Below, piece by piece: positions 34,622 through 42,613 of a stretch of DNA of 64,000 nt. The DNA is from Chytriomyces cf. hyalinus JEL632 (lineage: Eukaryota > Chytridiomycota > Chytridiomycetes > Chytridiales > Chytriomycetaceae): assembly GCA_025435555.1 (NCBI GenBank), contig JAIWWG010000123.1, positions 18,076 to 82,075 of the forward strand, read 5' to 3'. The notes under the pieces were generated by a model, which was given only the letters and a program-made list of their open reading frames with translations, was not told where the DNA came from and did not search any database. Position 1 is the first letter of the stretch; each line of letters begins with the position of its first letter. The position numbers and the translations under genes are program-made.

Positions 34622-35968
34622 CTAAAGCTGAGATGCATCCCGATATAATTCCGCGCATTTTCCCCAACCAACTTTTTTATACTTTGACACCGTCACTGGT
34701 GATCCCAAGTACGACATAACATCATCAGGCTGGGCCAGTCGAATAAAATCCATAAATTCTCGCCATTGTGCTGCGTCCATAGAAGCCAACGAACCATTTG
34801 AAAGAACTCGAATGGCGGCCTTTTCCCCCAATATGCTTTGAATCTCAGGAAATTTCGCCATCAGTTCCTCTACTCGTGCACAAAAGCTGCCGCAGGAAAG
34901 GAGACGGACTGCTGATATTGTTCCAAGTTGATCAGACAAACGATCCAGCACAGGAAGCAGAGATTCGGCACGAGAACAAAAGCTATCTCTCGAAAGAAGT
35001 GCCACTGCAGATTTCGCACCAACTGATTTAGATAAAGCGTCCAATATTGGCAGAAGGGTCTTAAAGTGCGCACAAAATCCGGATGACGAAAGCAGCTTAA
35101 CAGCAGATTTTGTCCCCAGCTTCTCAGAGAGTGTGGTGACAACGGGAAGTAGAGCCTCATGCTTAGCAGAAAAGCCATCCGCTGAAAGCAGCGCAACTGC
35201 CGATTCCATCCCCAATTCCTCTGACAAAACGTCCAAAACTGGAAGCAGAGAATCTGCGCGCGCACAAAAACTGTCTTTCGAAAGCAACGCGACTGCATTT
35301 TTTACCCCAAACTTCTCTGACAGCACATCCAGAACTGGAAGTAGAGCATCCAAATGCGCATAAAAACCGGTTGAAGAAAGCAGCCTGACTGCAGATTCCG
35401 TCCCGAGCTTTTCGCAAAGTGTGCAGACAACCGGAACGAGAGACTCTGCGTCAGCGCAAAATCTGTATTTGGAAAACAGTGAAACTGCCAATTTTGTCCC
35501 AATCTTGTCTGATAACGTGTCCAAAACTGGAAGGAGAGTATCCGCACGTGCACAAAAGCGGTCTTTTGAAAGAAACGCGACTGCAGCTTCTGTTCCGAGT
35601 TTCTCCGAGAGAGCTTCGAAAACGGGCAGGAGTGCCTTATGATGCGCGCAAAAACCGTTGGTTGACAGTAACTGAACGGCATTCTTTGCTCCAATTTTGT
35701 GTGTGAGATGGTTCAGAGTTGGAAGCAGCGCAGCTGCCCGAGATGCGAAGCCTTTTGTCGACAGTAACTTATCCGCTGAGTCTTCGCCCACGAGTTGAAC
35801 GACGGTTTTTCGAATGGCGGGTGAGGCCGCACGGTGTGTTGTTGATGTTGCAAGATGGCGGTGCATGGATGGCCAGACATCTCGACTGAAGACAATCGAA
35901 AATGGAGTTCCGCGCAAGTTGATGCTGATGCGAGTGTGGATGGCTGGACGCAGGCATCTTGCCAACAT
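34622..35968 (-). CDS. 32-residue-repeat protein, long copy with shortened C-terminus
   Basis: This single-exon protein has 448 residues and belongs to the same family as the genes at 24453 and 25740, but on the other strand. It opens with MLARCLRPAIHTR and an Arg/Ser-rich presequence (HRHLATSTTHRAASPAIRK), suggesting mitochondrial import. About ten repeats of exactly 32 residues follow, for example FCARADSLLPVLDVLSEELG with MESAVALLSADG, then the modified last unit (MAKFPEIQSILGEKA) and the unique C-terminal part (MDAAQWREFMDFIRLAQP, KYKKVGWGKCAELY). The paralogues continue for about 17-20 residues beyond this stop. Here a TAG (34624-34622) sits where they have Glu or Arg codons. The downstream frame still reads KTRAGFEKLVDEYA to a TAA at 34567-34565. 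So the end was lost by one nonsense change, and the protein is probably otherwise functional. Confidence 0.72.
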   Translation of the reverse strand: MLARCLRPAIHTRISINLRGTPFSIVFSRDVWPSMHRHLATSTTHRAASPAIRKTVVQLVGEDSADKLLSTKGFASRAAALLPTLNHLTHKIGAKNAVQLLSTNGFCAHHKALLPVFEALSEKLGTEAAVAFLSKDRFCARADTLLPVLDTLSDKIGTKLAVSLFSKYRFCADAESLVPVVCTLCEKLGTESAVRLLSSTGFYAHLDALLPVLDVLSEKFGVKNAVALLSKDSFCARADSLLPVLDVLSEELGMESAVALLSADGFSAKHEALLPVVTTLSEKLGTKSAVKLLSSSGFCAHFKTLLPILDALSKSVGAKSAVALLSRDSFCSRAESLLPVLDRLSDQLGTISAVRLLSCGSFCARVEELMAKFPEIQSILGEKAAIRVLSNGSLASMDAAQWREFMDFIRLAQPDDVMSYLGSPVTVSKYKKVGWGKCAELYRDASQL

Positions 35969-36516
35969 ATTTACGTTTACATTTTATGAAGCACAATTCG
36001 ACTTCTCACCCTTTCTCGCCCTCAGCGCCGCTACTTTGCACAATAAAGAACATCTTAAATGTGAACCAAAAGCAGCACTTGAAGCTGGGGTTTTAGTCTT
36101 TCCCTTCAATTTATCAGTACACGCAGGTGTGCAAATCATCATGTCAAAGCGTCAGGAAGGTGGGAATGGTTCATTCATTTGCTGGCCTCAGCTCTTTCGC
36201 ATGCCTTCGACTTTGGGCAATGCTCACTGCAACTCCTGTCTCCCAACGTGTCCACAAATGCCTTCAGGGAAACGTGTTTTCAACTCCACGCGTGAAGTGT
36301 CATCTCTGCCAAAAAAAGATACTAACGCAAGCTTCGCTGCGTGCTTTCCACGCTTCATTGCTTTCCTGGGATATATCGGTCCGAGTTTGGTCATATTCAA
36401 AAATATGTGAGTGCAGTTCAAGGATGAGTTGACGAAGCTTGTTCACAGCGATCGTTGGGTAGGATTGTCAGTGAAAAAAATGTCGGGAAATTTGGTTCGG
36501 CGAATTGGACACATTC

Positions 36517-36527
36517 GAAATGCATTT
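36517..36527 (+). promoter_or_regulatory. GAAATGCATTT element upstream of pirin copy 1
   Basis: This 11-mer, whose last ten bases AAATGCATTT are a perfect palindrome, lies just upstream of a TATAAAA box. The identical 11-mer lies just upstream of the TATAAAA of pirin copy 2. Shared placement suggests a common regulatory site, or simply retained duplicate sequence. Confidence 0.5.
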
Positions 36528-36542
36528 CCAATCCAGATTTCC

Positions 36543-36549
36543 TATAAAA
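36543..36549 (+). promoter_or_regulatory. TATA box of pirin copy 1
   Basis: A perfect TATAAAA lies 68 nt before the ATG at 36617, immediately downstream of the palindromic element. Confidence 0.55.
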
Positions 36550-36616
36550 GGAACGCAACTCCACCATCCATCTTCCAAATATATCCAAACAAGCAATTAC
36601 AAGCTCAACAACAACA

Positions 36617-37840
36617 ATGTCCAAATTTACAATCAGAAGCATCGCAGCTGCGAGACCCATGGTGAGCCCAACTCACACAAATACCCTATAAACACCCGCT
36701 AATCCATCTTCCCTCTCTCAGGAAACGCAAGATCCATTCCTCTTTGCCGTGTACCACAAAGACCACTACCCAGCGGGTGACGACCAAATGCAAGCTCCTC
36801 ATCGAGGAAACGGCAGCGACTGGAGCGAAGGAGCTCCTTACCGAATGTACCATGGCGATCGCGTTCCTGGATTCCCTCAGCACCCACACAGAGGTTTCGA
36901 GACTGTCACGTGTACGATCGAAGGATTGATTGACCACACGGATTCAACGGGATGTGCTGGACGGTGTGTTATTCCCTTCCGTGTGACCAAAAACCATTTT
37001 GCTAAAAAATGTCATAACTTTACAGATACGGAAATGGTGATTTACAGTGGATGACGGCAGGAAAGGGTGTCGTGCATGGAGAAATGCTACCACTGATTAA
37101 GCAAACACCCGACGGCAATGTCATCAAATGGTTCCAAATCTGGCTTAATCTGCCGAAAAAGTCCAAGATGGTCGATCCCAACCAGAGTGAGTTTTCTTTC
37201 TTTGCATGGTCAATATCCCCCCTCTTAATGCTAACTCTGGTTACGTTGAACAGTGATGCACTGGGCCGAGAAGATTACAAAATTCACAACCCCAGATTCA
37301 CTCACCACCGCAACTGTATGGGCCGGATCCTTGCACGGCCACAAAGCATTACCGCCCATCCGCGATTCATGGGCAAACGAAGAAACAAACCCTGGAAATG
37401 ACGTAAACATTTGGTTCCTGCAACTCCAACCAGGCGGCAGCATCACGCTTCCAAAGGCAGCTTCATCTCTCAGCACGCGTAGTCTCTACTTTGTCGAAGG
37501 CACTGCACTCACTCTGAACGGGGTCACAAAAGTGCCTGATTTAAGTCAAGTCGAGTTTTCAGACCCAAGCCAAGAAGAAGTGTTGCTGGAAAACTTGGGA
37601 TCCAAGCTGGTGGAGGTGCTTGTTCTGCAAGGAAGAAAGATGGGGGAACCTGTTGCCAAGCATGGACCGTTTGTCATGAACACGCAGCAGGAGATTATGC
37701 AGGCGTTTAATGATTACCGAACGACTCAGTTTGGAGGGTGGCCTTGGCCCGAGGATGCCATGGTGTTCCCACGGGAAAAGGGAAGATTTTTAGCATTGAA
37801 GGGAGTTCCCGAAGAGCTGCCACCCAAAAAGGAGGATTAA
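36617..37840 (+). CDS. pirin family protein, copy 1
   Basis: Pirins are Fe-binding bicupin proteins, known as transcription cofactors or quercetinases; the activity of this one is not known. The exons are 36617-36661, 36722-36963, 37026-37186 and 37254-37840 (344 aa). The N-terminal cupin has the diagnostic [14 protein letters not shown] motif and [15 protein letters not shown], giving the expected metal ligands (two His in HPH, then His and Glu in HGE). The C-terminal cupin follows a loop ([19 protein letters not shown]), which matches the family pattern. The protein ends with a [19 protein letters not shown] block. The first exon encodes only 15 residues. This gene has two more introns than its paralogue at 38265, although the proteins are highly similar. 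Confidence 0.92.
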
Positions 37841-38079
37841 TGTGAAGTGTGTCACATCATGAATAAAATGTGCAGTTTAATTGGACGTTTCTTCTTCTAT
37901 GCCCCCTTCAATTTACTGAGACATGATCATTACAGTTGGACTCTTAATACAAACTACGTAGAACCTGATTAGAGTTCTCGTGCATTTGCTCGCCGGCACT
38001 TTACTTTGCGGGAAGCAATTTGAAGACGGTTGAAAAGAAACAATGTGTAAAAACAGTATCGGCTGAGACAAAAGAGGAT

Positions 38080-38151
38080 GTTCGCGCCCGGGATCGAACC
38101 GGGGACCACAAGTGTGTTAGACTTGTGTGATAACCACTACACCACGCGAAC
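38080..38151 (-). tRNA. tRNA-Val (anticodon AAC)
   Basis: The 72-nt sequence on the minus strand folds as a cloverleaf. The acceptor arms GTTCGCG and CGCGAAC pair over seven bases. The anticodon stem CAAGT/ACTTG encloses the loop CTAACAC, giving anticodon AAC (Val, read with inosine). The T arm is CCCGG-TTCGATC-CCGGG. Internal promoter boxes are visible (A box TGGTGTAGTGG, B box GGTTCGATCC). A TTTT Pol III stop lies at about 38070-38073. There is no intron. Confidence 0.93.
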
Positions 38152-38208
38152 TTGACATTGTCCAAAAATTGTATATATATAAATAAATGGACGCTTTGGC
38201 AACCATTT

Positions 38209-38219
38209 GAAATGCATTT
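38209..38219 (+). promoter_or_regulatory. GAAATGCATTT element upstream of pirin copy 2
   Basis: This 11-mer is identical to that at 36517-36527, here 5 nt before the TATA box. Confidence 0.5.
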
Positions 38220-38223
38220 TGAC

Positions 38224-38230
38224 TATAAAA
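38224..38230 (+). promoter_or_regulatory. TATA box of pirin copy 2
   Basis: TATAAAA lies 35 nt before the ATG at 38265. The spacing to the ATG leaves a very short leader. Confidence 0.5.
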
Positions 38231-38264
38231 CTGCGCTCACCCCATCCCCATTCCAAACAAAACC

Positions 38265-39415
38265 ATGTCCACTGCCACAATTCACGAAATCACACCCGCA
38301 AAGCCCATGCGCACGCAGGAACCCTTCCTGTTCGCAGTATACCATAAAGACCACTTCCCACCCGGCGACGATCAAATGCGGGCCCCAACACGTGGCAACG
38401 GCAACGACTTCAACACATCCAAACCGTACCGCATGTACCACGGCGAACGTGTCCCTGGGTTCCCCGCACACCCGCACCGTGGCTTCGAAACCATCACGTG
38501 TACGATTGAAGGACTGATTGACCACACGGATTCAACTGGGGCTGGAGGAAGGTATGGCAATGGGGATGTTCAATGGATGGTTGCTGGGAAAGGTGTTGTG
38601 CACGCGGAGATGCTTCCGTTGATCAAACAAGCGGAGGAAGGGAACATGAGTCGGTTCTTTCAGCTGTGGTTGAACTTGCCGGCCAAGTCGAAGATGGTCG
38701 AAACGGAGCAACGTGAGTCTCTTCTCTGTGTCTCATTTGGGCAGAACGCGTTTTTTGACAGTCTGTTTGCTTTACAGGGATTCACTGGTCGGAAAACATC
38801 ACAAATTTCACTTCGAGCGACTCACTCACAAAAGCTACCATCTGGGCTGGCTCCTTGCAACAACGAGAAGCGCTTACTCCACCGTCAAATTCCTGGTCAA
38901 ATGCTACCACAAACCCTGAGAGCAACGTCCACATCTGGTTCCTGCAAATGAAACCAGGAGCGAAATACACGCTCCCAAAGCCAGCATCATCCAGTCTTCG
39001 AACCTTGTACGCTGTTGAAGGCGACGAAATGACGCTCCAGGATCCAATTACTCTCACCAAAACACGTGTACCAGTAAACTCTGCAGTCACTTTCGAAACC
39101 AACGCCAACGCAGTCATAATCGAACTTGCTGCATCTTCCGCAGCAGCCGAGATTCTTGTTCTGGAAGGAAGTCCTATTGGTGAGCCCATCTCGCGGCATG
39201 GGCCGTTTGTCATGAACTCGCGTGAGGAGGTGATGCAGGCGTTCAATGATTATCGGACAACGCAGTTTGGGGGGTGGCCTTGGCGCGGGGATTCTTTTGT
39301 GTTTCCTCGAGAAAATGGCCGCTTTCTTCAGCTCTCCAACGGTGATAGGATGTATCCTCCGTCGTTAGGAAATGATGGCCCACCGTCTGCAGGTTCTAAA
39401 CAGAATCAACAATAA
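38265..39415 (+). CDS. pirin family protein, copy 2
   Basis: This is a paralogue of the gene at 36617-37840. The exons are 38265-38712 and 38778-39415 (361 aa). The N-terminal cupin shows [14 protein letters not shown] and VQWMVAGKGVVHAEM with intact metal ligands (HPH, then His and Glu in HAE). The C-terminal cupin has RHGPFVMNSREEVMQAFNDY and QFGGWPWRGD, as in copy 1. The single intron corresponds to the last intron of copy 1 (after the KSKMVETEQ loop). The first two introns of copy 1 are missing here, so this copy may have lost them. The C-terminal tail is longer and Ser/Pro/Asn-rich. No signal peptide is seen, so it should be cytoplasmic or nuclear. Confidence 0.92.
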
Positions 39416-39752
39416 ACGCATTGTTGAGAGTCTGCTTTCTCCCACGGCTAAAAAAACGAACGTTGCCATAAACACCTCCGTGGAATGGGAAGATCCAGGG
39501 GTCAGATTCGATTTGCAGGAATATGAAGTGGGTCACCCAACCGTCAAATATAAATAACAAACCTTTTACTATCAATAGATGAAAGCAGTAATACTCTTAC
39601 CAAGTACCAAGACGCGAGAAATGTCACAGACTAGGTGAAGGTTTGACAGCCTGACTTCAGAAAATGAAATTGTCTGAAGATATAAACAAGCCAGCCATCT
39701 CAACCCCGCCTAAGCTTACCACTCCAACAACGCGTCCAAAAAGTCGCAGCTG
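39416..39752. other. intergenic region
   Basis: About 340 nt contain no supported gene. Confidence 0.4.
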
Positions 39753-41360
39753 ATGAAAGAGCAGATAACTTGGTGCCAGGCTATACTCCAACACGGGCGA
39801 ATCTGGGTCAGTCACGCCGTCTTGCCATCCAAGCTTCGAAAGGTATCTATTGGACAACAGGCCAGAGCACGGAGCGCAGCGCTTATCAACTTCCTCTCAT
39901 TACTTCAGATCCAATCCTTGAAAAAGGATCTGCTGAAACTGGTTATTCTCACTGTCGTTGCATGCGCGTTGTTTGCATCTTTCTGCGGAACCCCGAAAAA
40001 ACGAAGCCATGACACCGACCACAGCGATCCATCCCTCACCTCTCCACTCGCACAGAATCCAACTCGATACAGCACGTCATCAGTCGCAGCAGTCACCGCA
40101 GTCAGCACTTCACCGAAATACTTTAAACCAAACTTGTATCGAAAGAGCGGATACATCCGGCATGATCCCGGCGGTCGATTCTCCAACGGCATCCTGCGCC
40201 TCGAACACGCCCTTCTAGTCGCTAAATTCACGGGCCGCACCGTATTTGTACTGCCCTTGACTCACAGCAAGCAAAAGGGGGTCAGGAACGAAGTCTTTAG
40301 TTTAGAATGGCTACAGATTCTGGATCTTGATTCGATTCATCGCTCATTGGATCCAAGAGCGCCGAAATGTGTGATCCGTGGATGGAATGATGGGCCGCCT
40401 CATCCTTCTGTTCAAGCGTACATGAATGGAAGTCGGTACAGCGACAGCGACTGTCCACGCTACTCAGACTGGGATGCGCCTCCACTCTTAAGAAGGCCAA
40501 GTAGTTGGGGAGCGTCGTGCCGTGTACTTCCTTGGTTTTTGATGCCAGCAGCGCTGGACCGACGAGGCTTTGACAAGACCCACTGGGACAACAAGGAGGT
40601 CAAGAGCCACTCTTTTCCGGATGATTGGTGCGTAAAGTCGTTTGGGACAAAAGCTCTGCGCTCGGCCCCGAACCATGTTTTACATTTTGGCGGGTACTCG
40701 ATACTGAGGCTAGTGCCATCAGGGATAGTCAATGAAACGTACGCCCACGAACATGAACTGTGCGAAAATGCTGGGATTGTTTCGGAAATTGTCGATGGCC
40801 TGGACTTTTGCCAGTTTCTCAAAAGGCAGCCTCTGCCTCTTGCCCCGCTAGAATTCAACGGCTTCATCAAACAGTCAGCAAGTCAACTTCTTGGCGATAT
40901 TGAGTCAGTTGACGGCCATGCACCGCCCGTCGCTTGCTTTCATATCCGCCGCGGTGACTTCAACGGGCGCGCAAAGCACGGCATCAACGACAGTTTACCG
41001 ACTCTCGCAGAATGGATTCAACTCGCGCGCATTCTCCAAACTCAAAATCAAACACGCATTTTGATCATCACCAATAGCAGCGAGTCTGAAACAATTGAAC
41101 TCCAAAATGGAATCCCTGGTGCTGTGTTTGGATGCAACCCGTCATTGTATCCAAGCTGCAGACATCCAGGTCTTAAAGCAGCGACGGAGCAGGAATCTTG
41201 TGCTCAGAGCGATCTGTTCTTTGGCACATTTGCGTCCACGTTTTCGCTGCGCATTAATCGCTTGCGTGCTGTAAAGTCGAAATATTTAAGCAACGTTTTT
41301 GTTCGCAATGATTCCCGCCTTTCTGTCGGGGCAACAGCATATCCAGTAAAGGCGACTTGA
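39753..41360 (+). CDS. O-fucosyltransferase-like type II membrane glycosyltransferase
   Basis: This single-exon protein has 535 residues. A cytoplasmic N-terminal part of about 58 residues precedes one membrane segment (about 60-78, LLKLVILTVVACALFASF), giving a type II Golgi topology, then a Ser/Thr-rich stem and a lumenal catalytic domain. The domain starts with GGRFSNGILRLEHALLVAKF and TGRTVFVLP, the donor-site pattern of GDP-fucose protein O-fucosyltransferases. It later has CFHIRRGDF (the conserved Arg-containing motif) and SDLFFGTFASTFSLRI near the C-terminus, also typical of the family. N-glycosylation sequons (NETY, NDSL, NSSE) occur in the lumenal part. The likely reaction is transfer of fucose from GDP-fucose to Ser/Thr or a glycan; donor and acceptor are inferred, not shown. 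Confidence 0.75.
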   Translation: MKEQITWCQAILQHGRIWVSHAVLPSKLRKVSIGQQARARSAALINFLSLLQIQSLKKDLLKLVILTVVACALFASFCGTPKKRSHDTDHSDPSLTSPLAQNPTRYSTSSVAAVTAVSTSPKYFKPNLYRKSGYIRHDPGGRFSNGILRLEHALLVAKFTGRTVFVLPLTHSKQKGVRNEVFSLEWLQILDLDSIHRSLDPRAPKCVIRGWNDGPPHPSVQAYMNGSRYSDSDCPRYSDWDAPPLLRRPSSWGASCRVLPWFLMPAALDRRGFDKTHWDNKEVKSHSFPDDWCVKSFGTKALRSAPNHVLHFGGYSILRLVPSGIVNETYAHEHELCENAGIVSEIVDGLDFCQFLKRQPLPLAPLEFNGFIKQSASQLLGDIESVDGHAPPVACFHIRRGDFNGRAKHGINDSLPTLAEWIQLARILQTQNQTRILIITNSSESETIELQNGIPGAVFGCNPSLYPSCRHPGLKAATEQESCAQSDLFFGTFASTFSLRINRLRAVKSKYLSNVFVRNDSRLSVGATAYPVKAT

Positions 41361-41447
41361 TAATGAATTCAAGAAAGCATTGTATCGATATATAATCTCA
41401 AGGTGTTTATTACGTTGATTCGCAAGCAATGGTATAAAAATCAACGC

Positions 41448-42113
41448 TCAGTGGTAGCTTTTGCCAGATTCAACACACCCAGAGAATGCACTGCTCACAG
41501 AACACACAAGTCCATACTTGCCACAGTTATCACTGTACTGCCAGTGCGCTGTGGGACCAGCGGGTCCACAGACATAAATCTTGTTGTTTCCCTCGCCGCA
41601 CGCGTATTGCCCTTGGTACCCCACACAGGATGCACCCTCCTCATACCCACCGTAGTTTGATACACGAATACGGCTGGATTGCTTATATTGCTGTGGTGGT
41701 GGTGGTGGTGCCTGGTAGTACTGCTGAGGAGGTGGTGGAGCTTGGTAATATTGCTGAGAAGAAGGAGGAGCCGGCTTGTTCGGCGCGTCATACGAAGATC
41801 CGCTGTCGTAAGAGGAGCCACCACCAGTGCATCCGGCCCAGGTAGCATCCGCAAAGCATTGACCAACGGCGCTGCAGTCGGAGCTAAATTGCCACTGGGC
41901 AGTGGGGCCGGCTGGACCACATGTGAGCATTTTAGTGCCATCACAACAAAAGTTGAGGTTGTTGTTCTTTTGGTTTGGGTTGCAGGAGGATCCCTTCACG
42001 CATGGAGTTTGGGCAGCGTAGTTTGAAGGGGAGTTGTTGGATTGCTGGATGTAGTTGCTTGGAGCAGCTGAAGCGATGGCGGCCAAGGTAGACAAGAGGA
42101 CTGTGTATTGCAT
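41448..42113 (-). CDS. secreted Cys-rich protein with two modules
   Basis: This single-exon protein has 221 residues. The signal peptide is MQYTVLLSTLAAIASAAP. It is followed by two related Cys modules of about 55 residues joined by a Pro/Gln/Tyr-rich linker (APPPPQQYYQAPPPP type). Module 1 contains CVKGSSCNP, FCCDGTKMLTCGPAGPTAQW and WAGC. Module 2 contains GASCVGYQGQYACG, IYVCGPAGPTAHWQYSDNC and FSGC. Both share the core L/V-x-C-GPAGPTAxWQ and end in GC. The arrangement of small disulfide modules and a flexible linker resembles carbohydrate-binding or cell-wall proteins, but I do not recognise the family. The protein at 56973-57611 has a similar two-module design. Confidence 0.78.
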   Translation of the reverse strand: MQYTVLLSTLAAIASAAPSNYIQQSNNSPSNYAAQTPCVKGSSCNPNQKNNNLNFCCDGTKMLTCGPAGPTAQWQFSSDCSAVGQCFADATWAGCTGGGSSYDSGSSYDAPNKPAPPSSQQYYQAPPPPQQYYQAPPPPPQQYKQSSRIRVSNYGGYEEGASCVGYQGQYACGEGNNKIYVCGPAGPTAHWQYSDNCGKYGLVCSVSSAFSGCVESGKSYH

Positions 42114-42613
42114 ATTTGAGTTTGGAGTTTATGTTATGAGAGGGAAGAGGGAGCAGCCCTGCTTATATGCATTTTGGGTCAGCCGTGTTCGAATGAACAC
42201 TTTCAGGAGTCGAACCCTGGGTTGATAAACTCAAGATGTTGAACATTTGTATGCGTTCAACATCAAAACAAAACATCGTGAGCAATAATACGTGTTTTCT
42301 AGAGCCCAGGGTTGCTTCATTGCTTCGAAATGTTGTACTGCAGCACGGACAAAACCCAACGCATCTCCAATTGACTGATGCGCAACCTCAGCCGCGACTT
42401 CACGCGTCTCGATGTTGTCTGACACGATCACCAAAAAAGAAAAAAAGAGGAAACGATGCAGATTCTATGTAAACAACCATCAAATATTTTTTACTTTTCC
42501 TTTACACACACGAGAAAAAACAGAACGACCAAGAATTATCCAACCGATATTAAAAAGAAACGCACAAAAGAGAGAAGCGAGAGTATAAAAACGTCTACTT
42601 TTTATAAAAAAAT
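42114..42613. other. intergenic region
   Basis: About 500 nt contain no supported gene. On the minus strand a TATAAG-like box at about 42162-42167 lies some 50 nt upstream of the Cys-rich gene. Confidence 0.45.

Larger units (their letters stand above)
35969..36616. other. intergenic region upstream of pirin copy 1
   Basis: About 650 nt contain no supported gene. It holds the divergent promoters of the repeat-protein gene (minus) and pirin copy 1 (plus). Confidence 0.45.
37841..38264. other. region between the pirin genes, containing a tRNA
   Basis: Apart from the tRNA-Val gene and the promoter elements listed separately, no gene is visible. An AATAAA-type signal occurs shortly after pirin copy 1, around 37863. 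Confidence 0.5.

Noticed and set aside
42231-42434. Minus-strand open frame with VIVSDNIETREVAAEVAHQS-like sequence
   Set aside because: It reads like protein for about 45 residues but starts with TTG, has no ATG and no family match. It may be a tiny gene fragment, but support is too weak.
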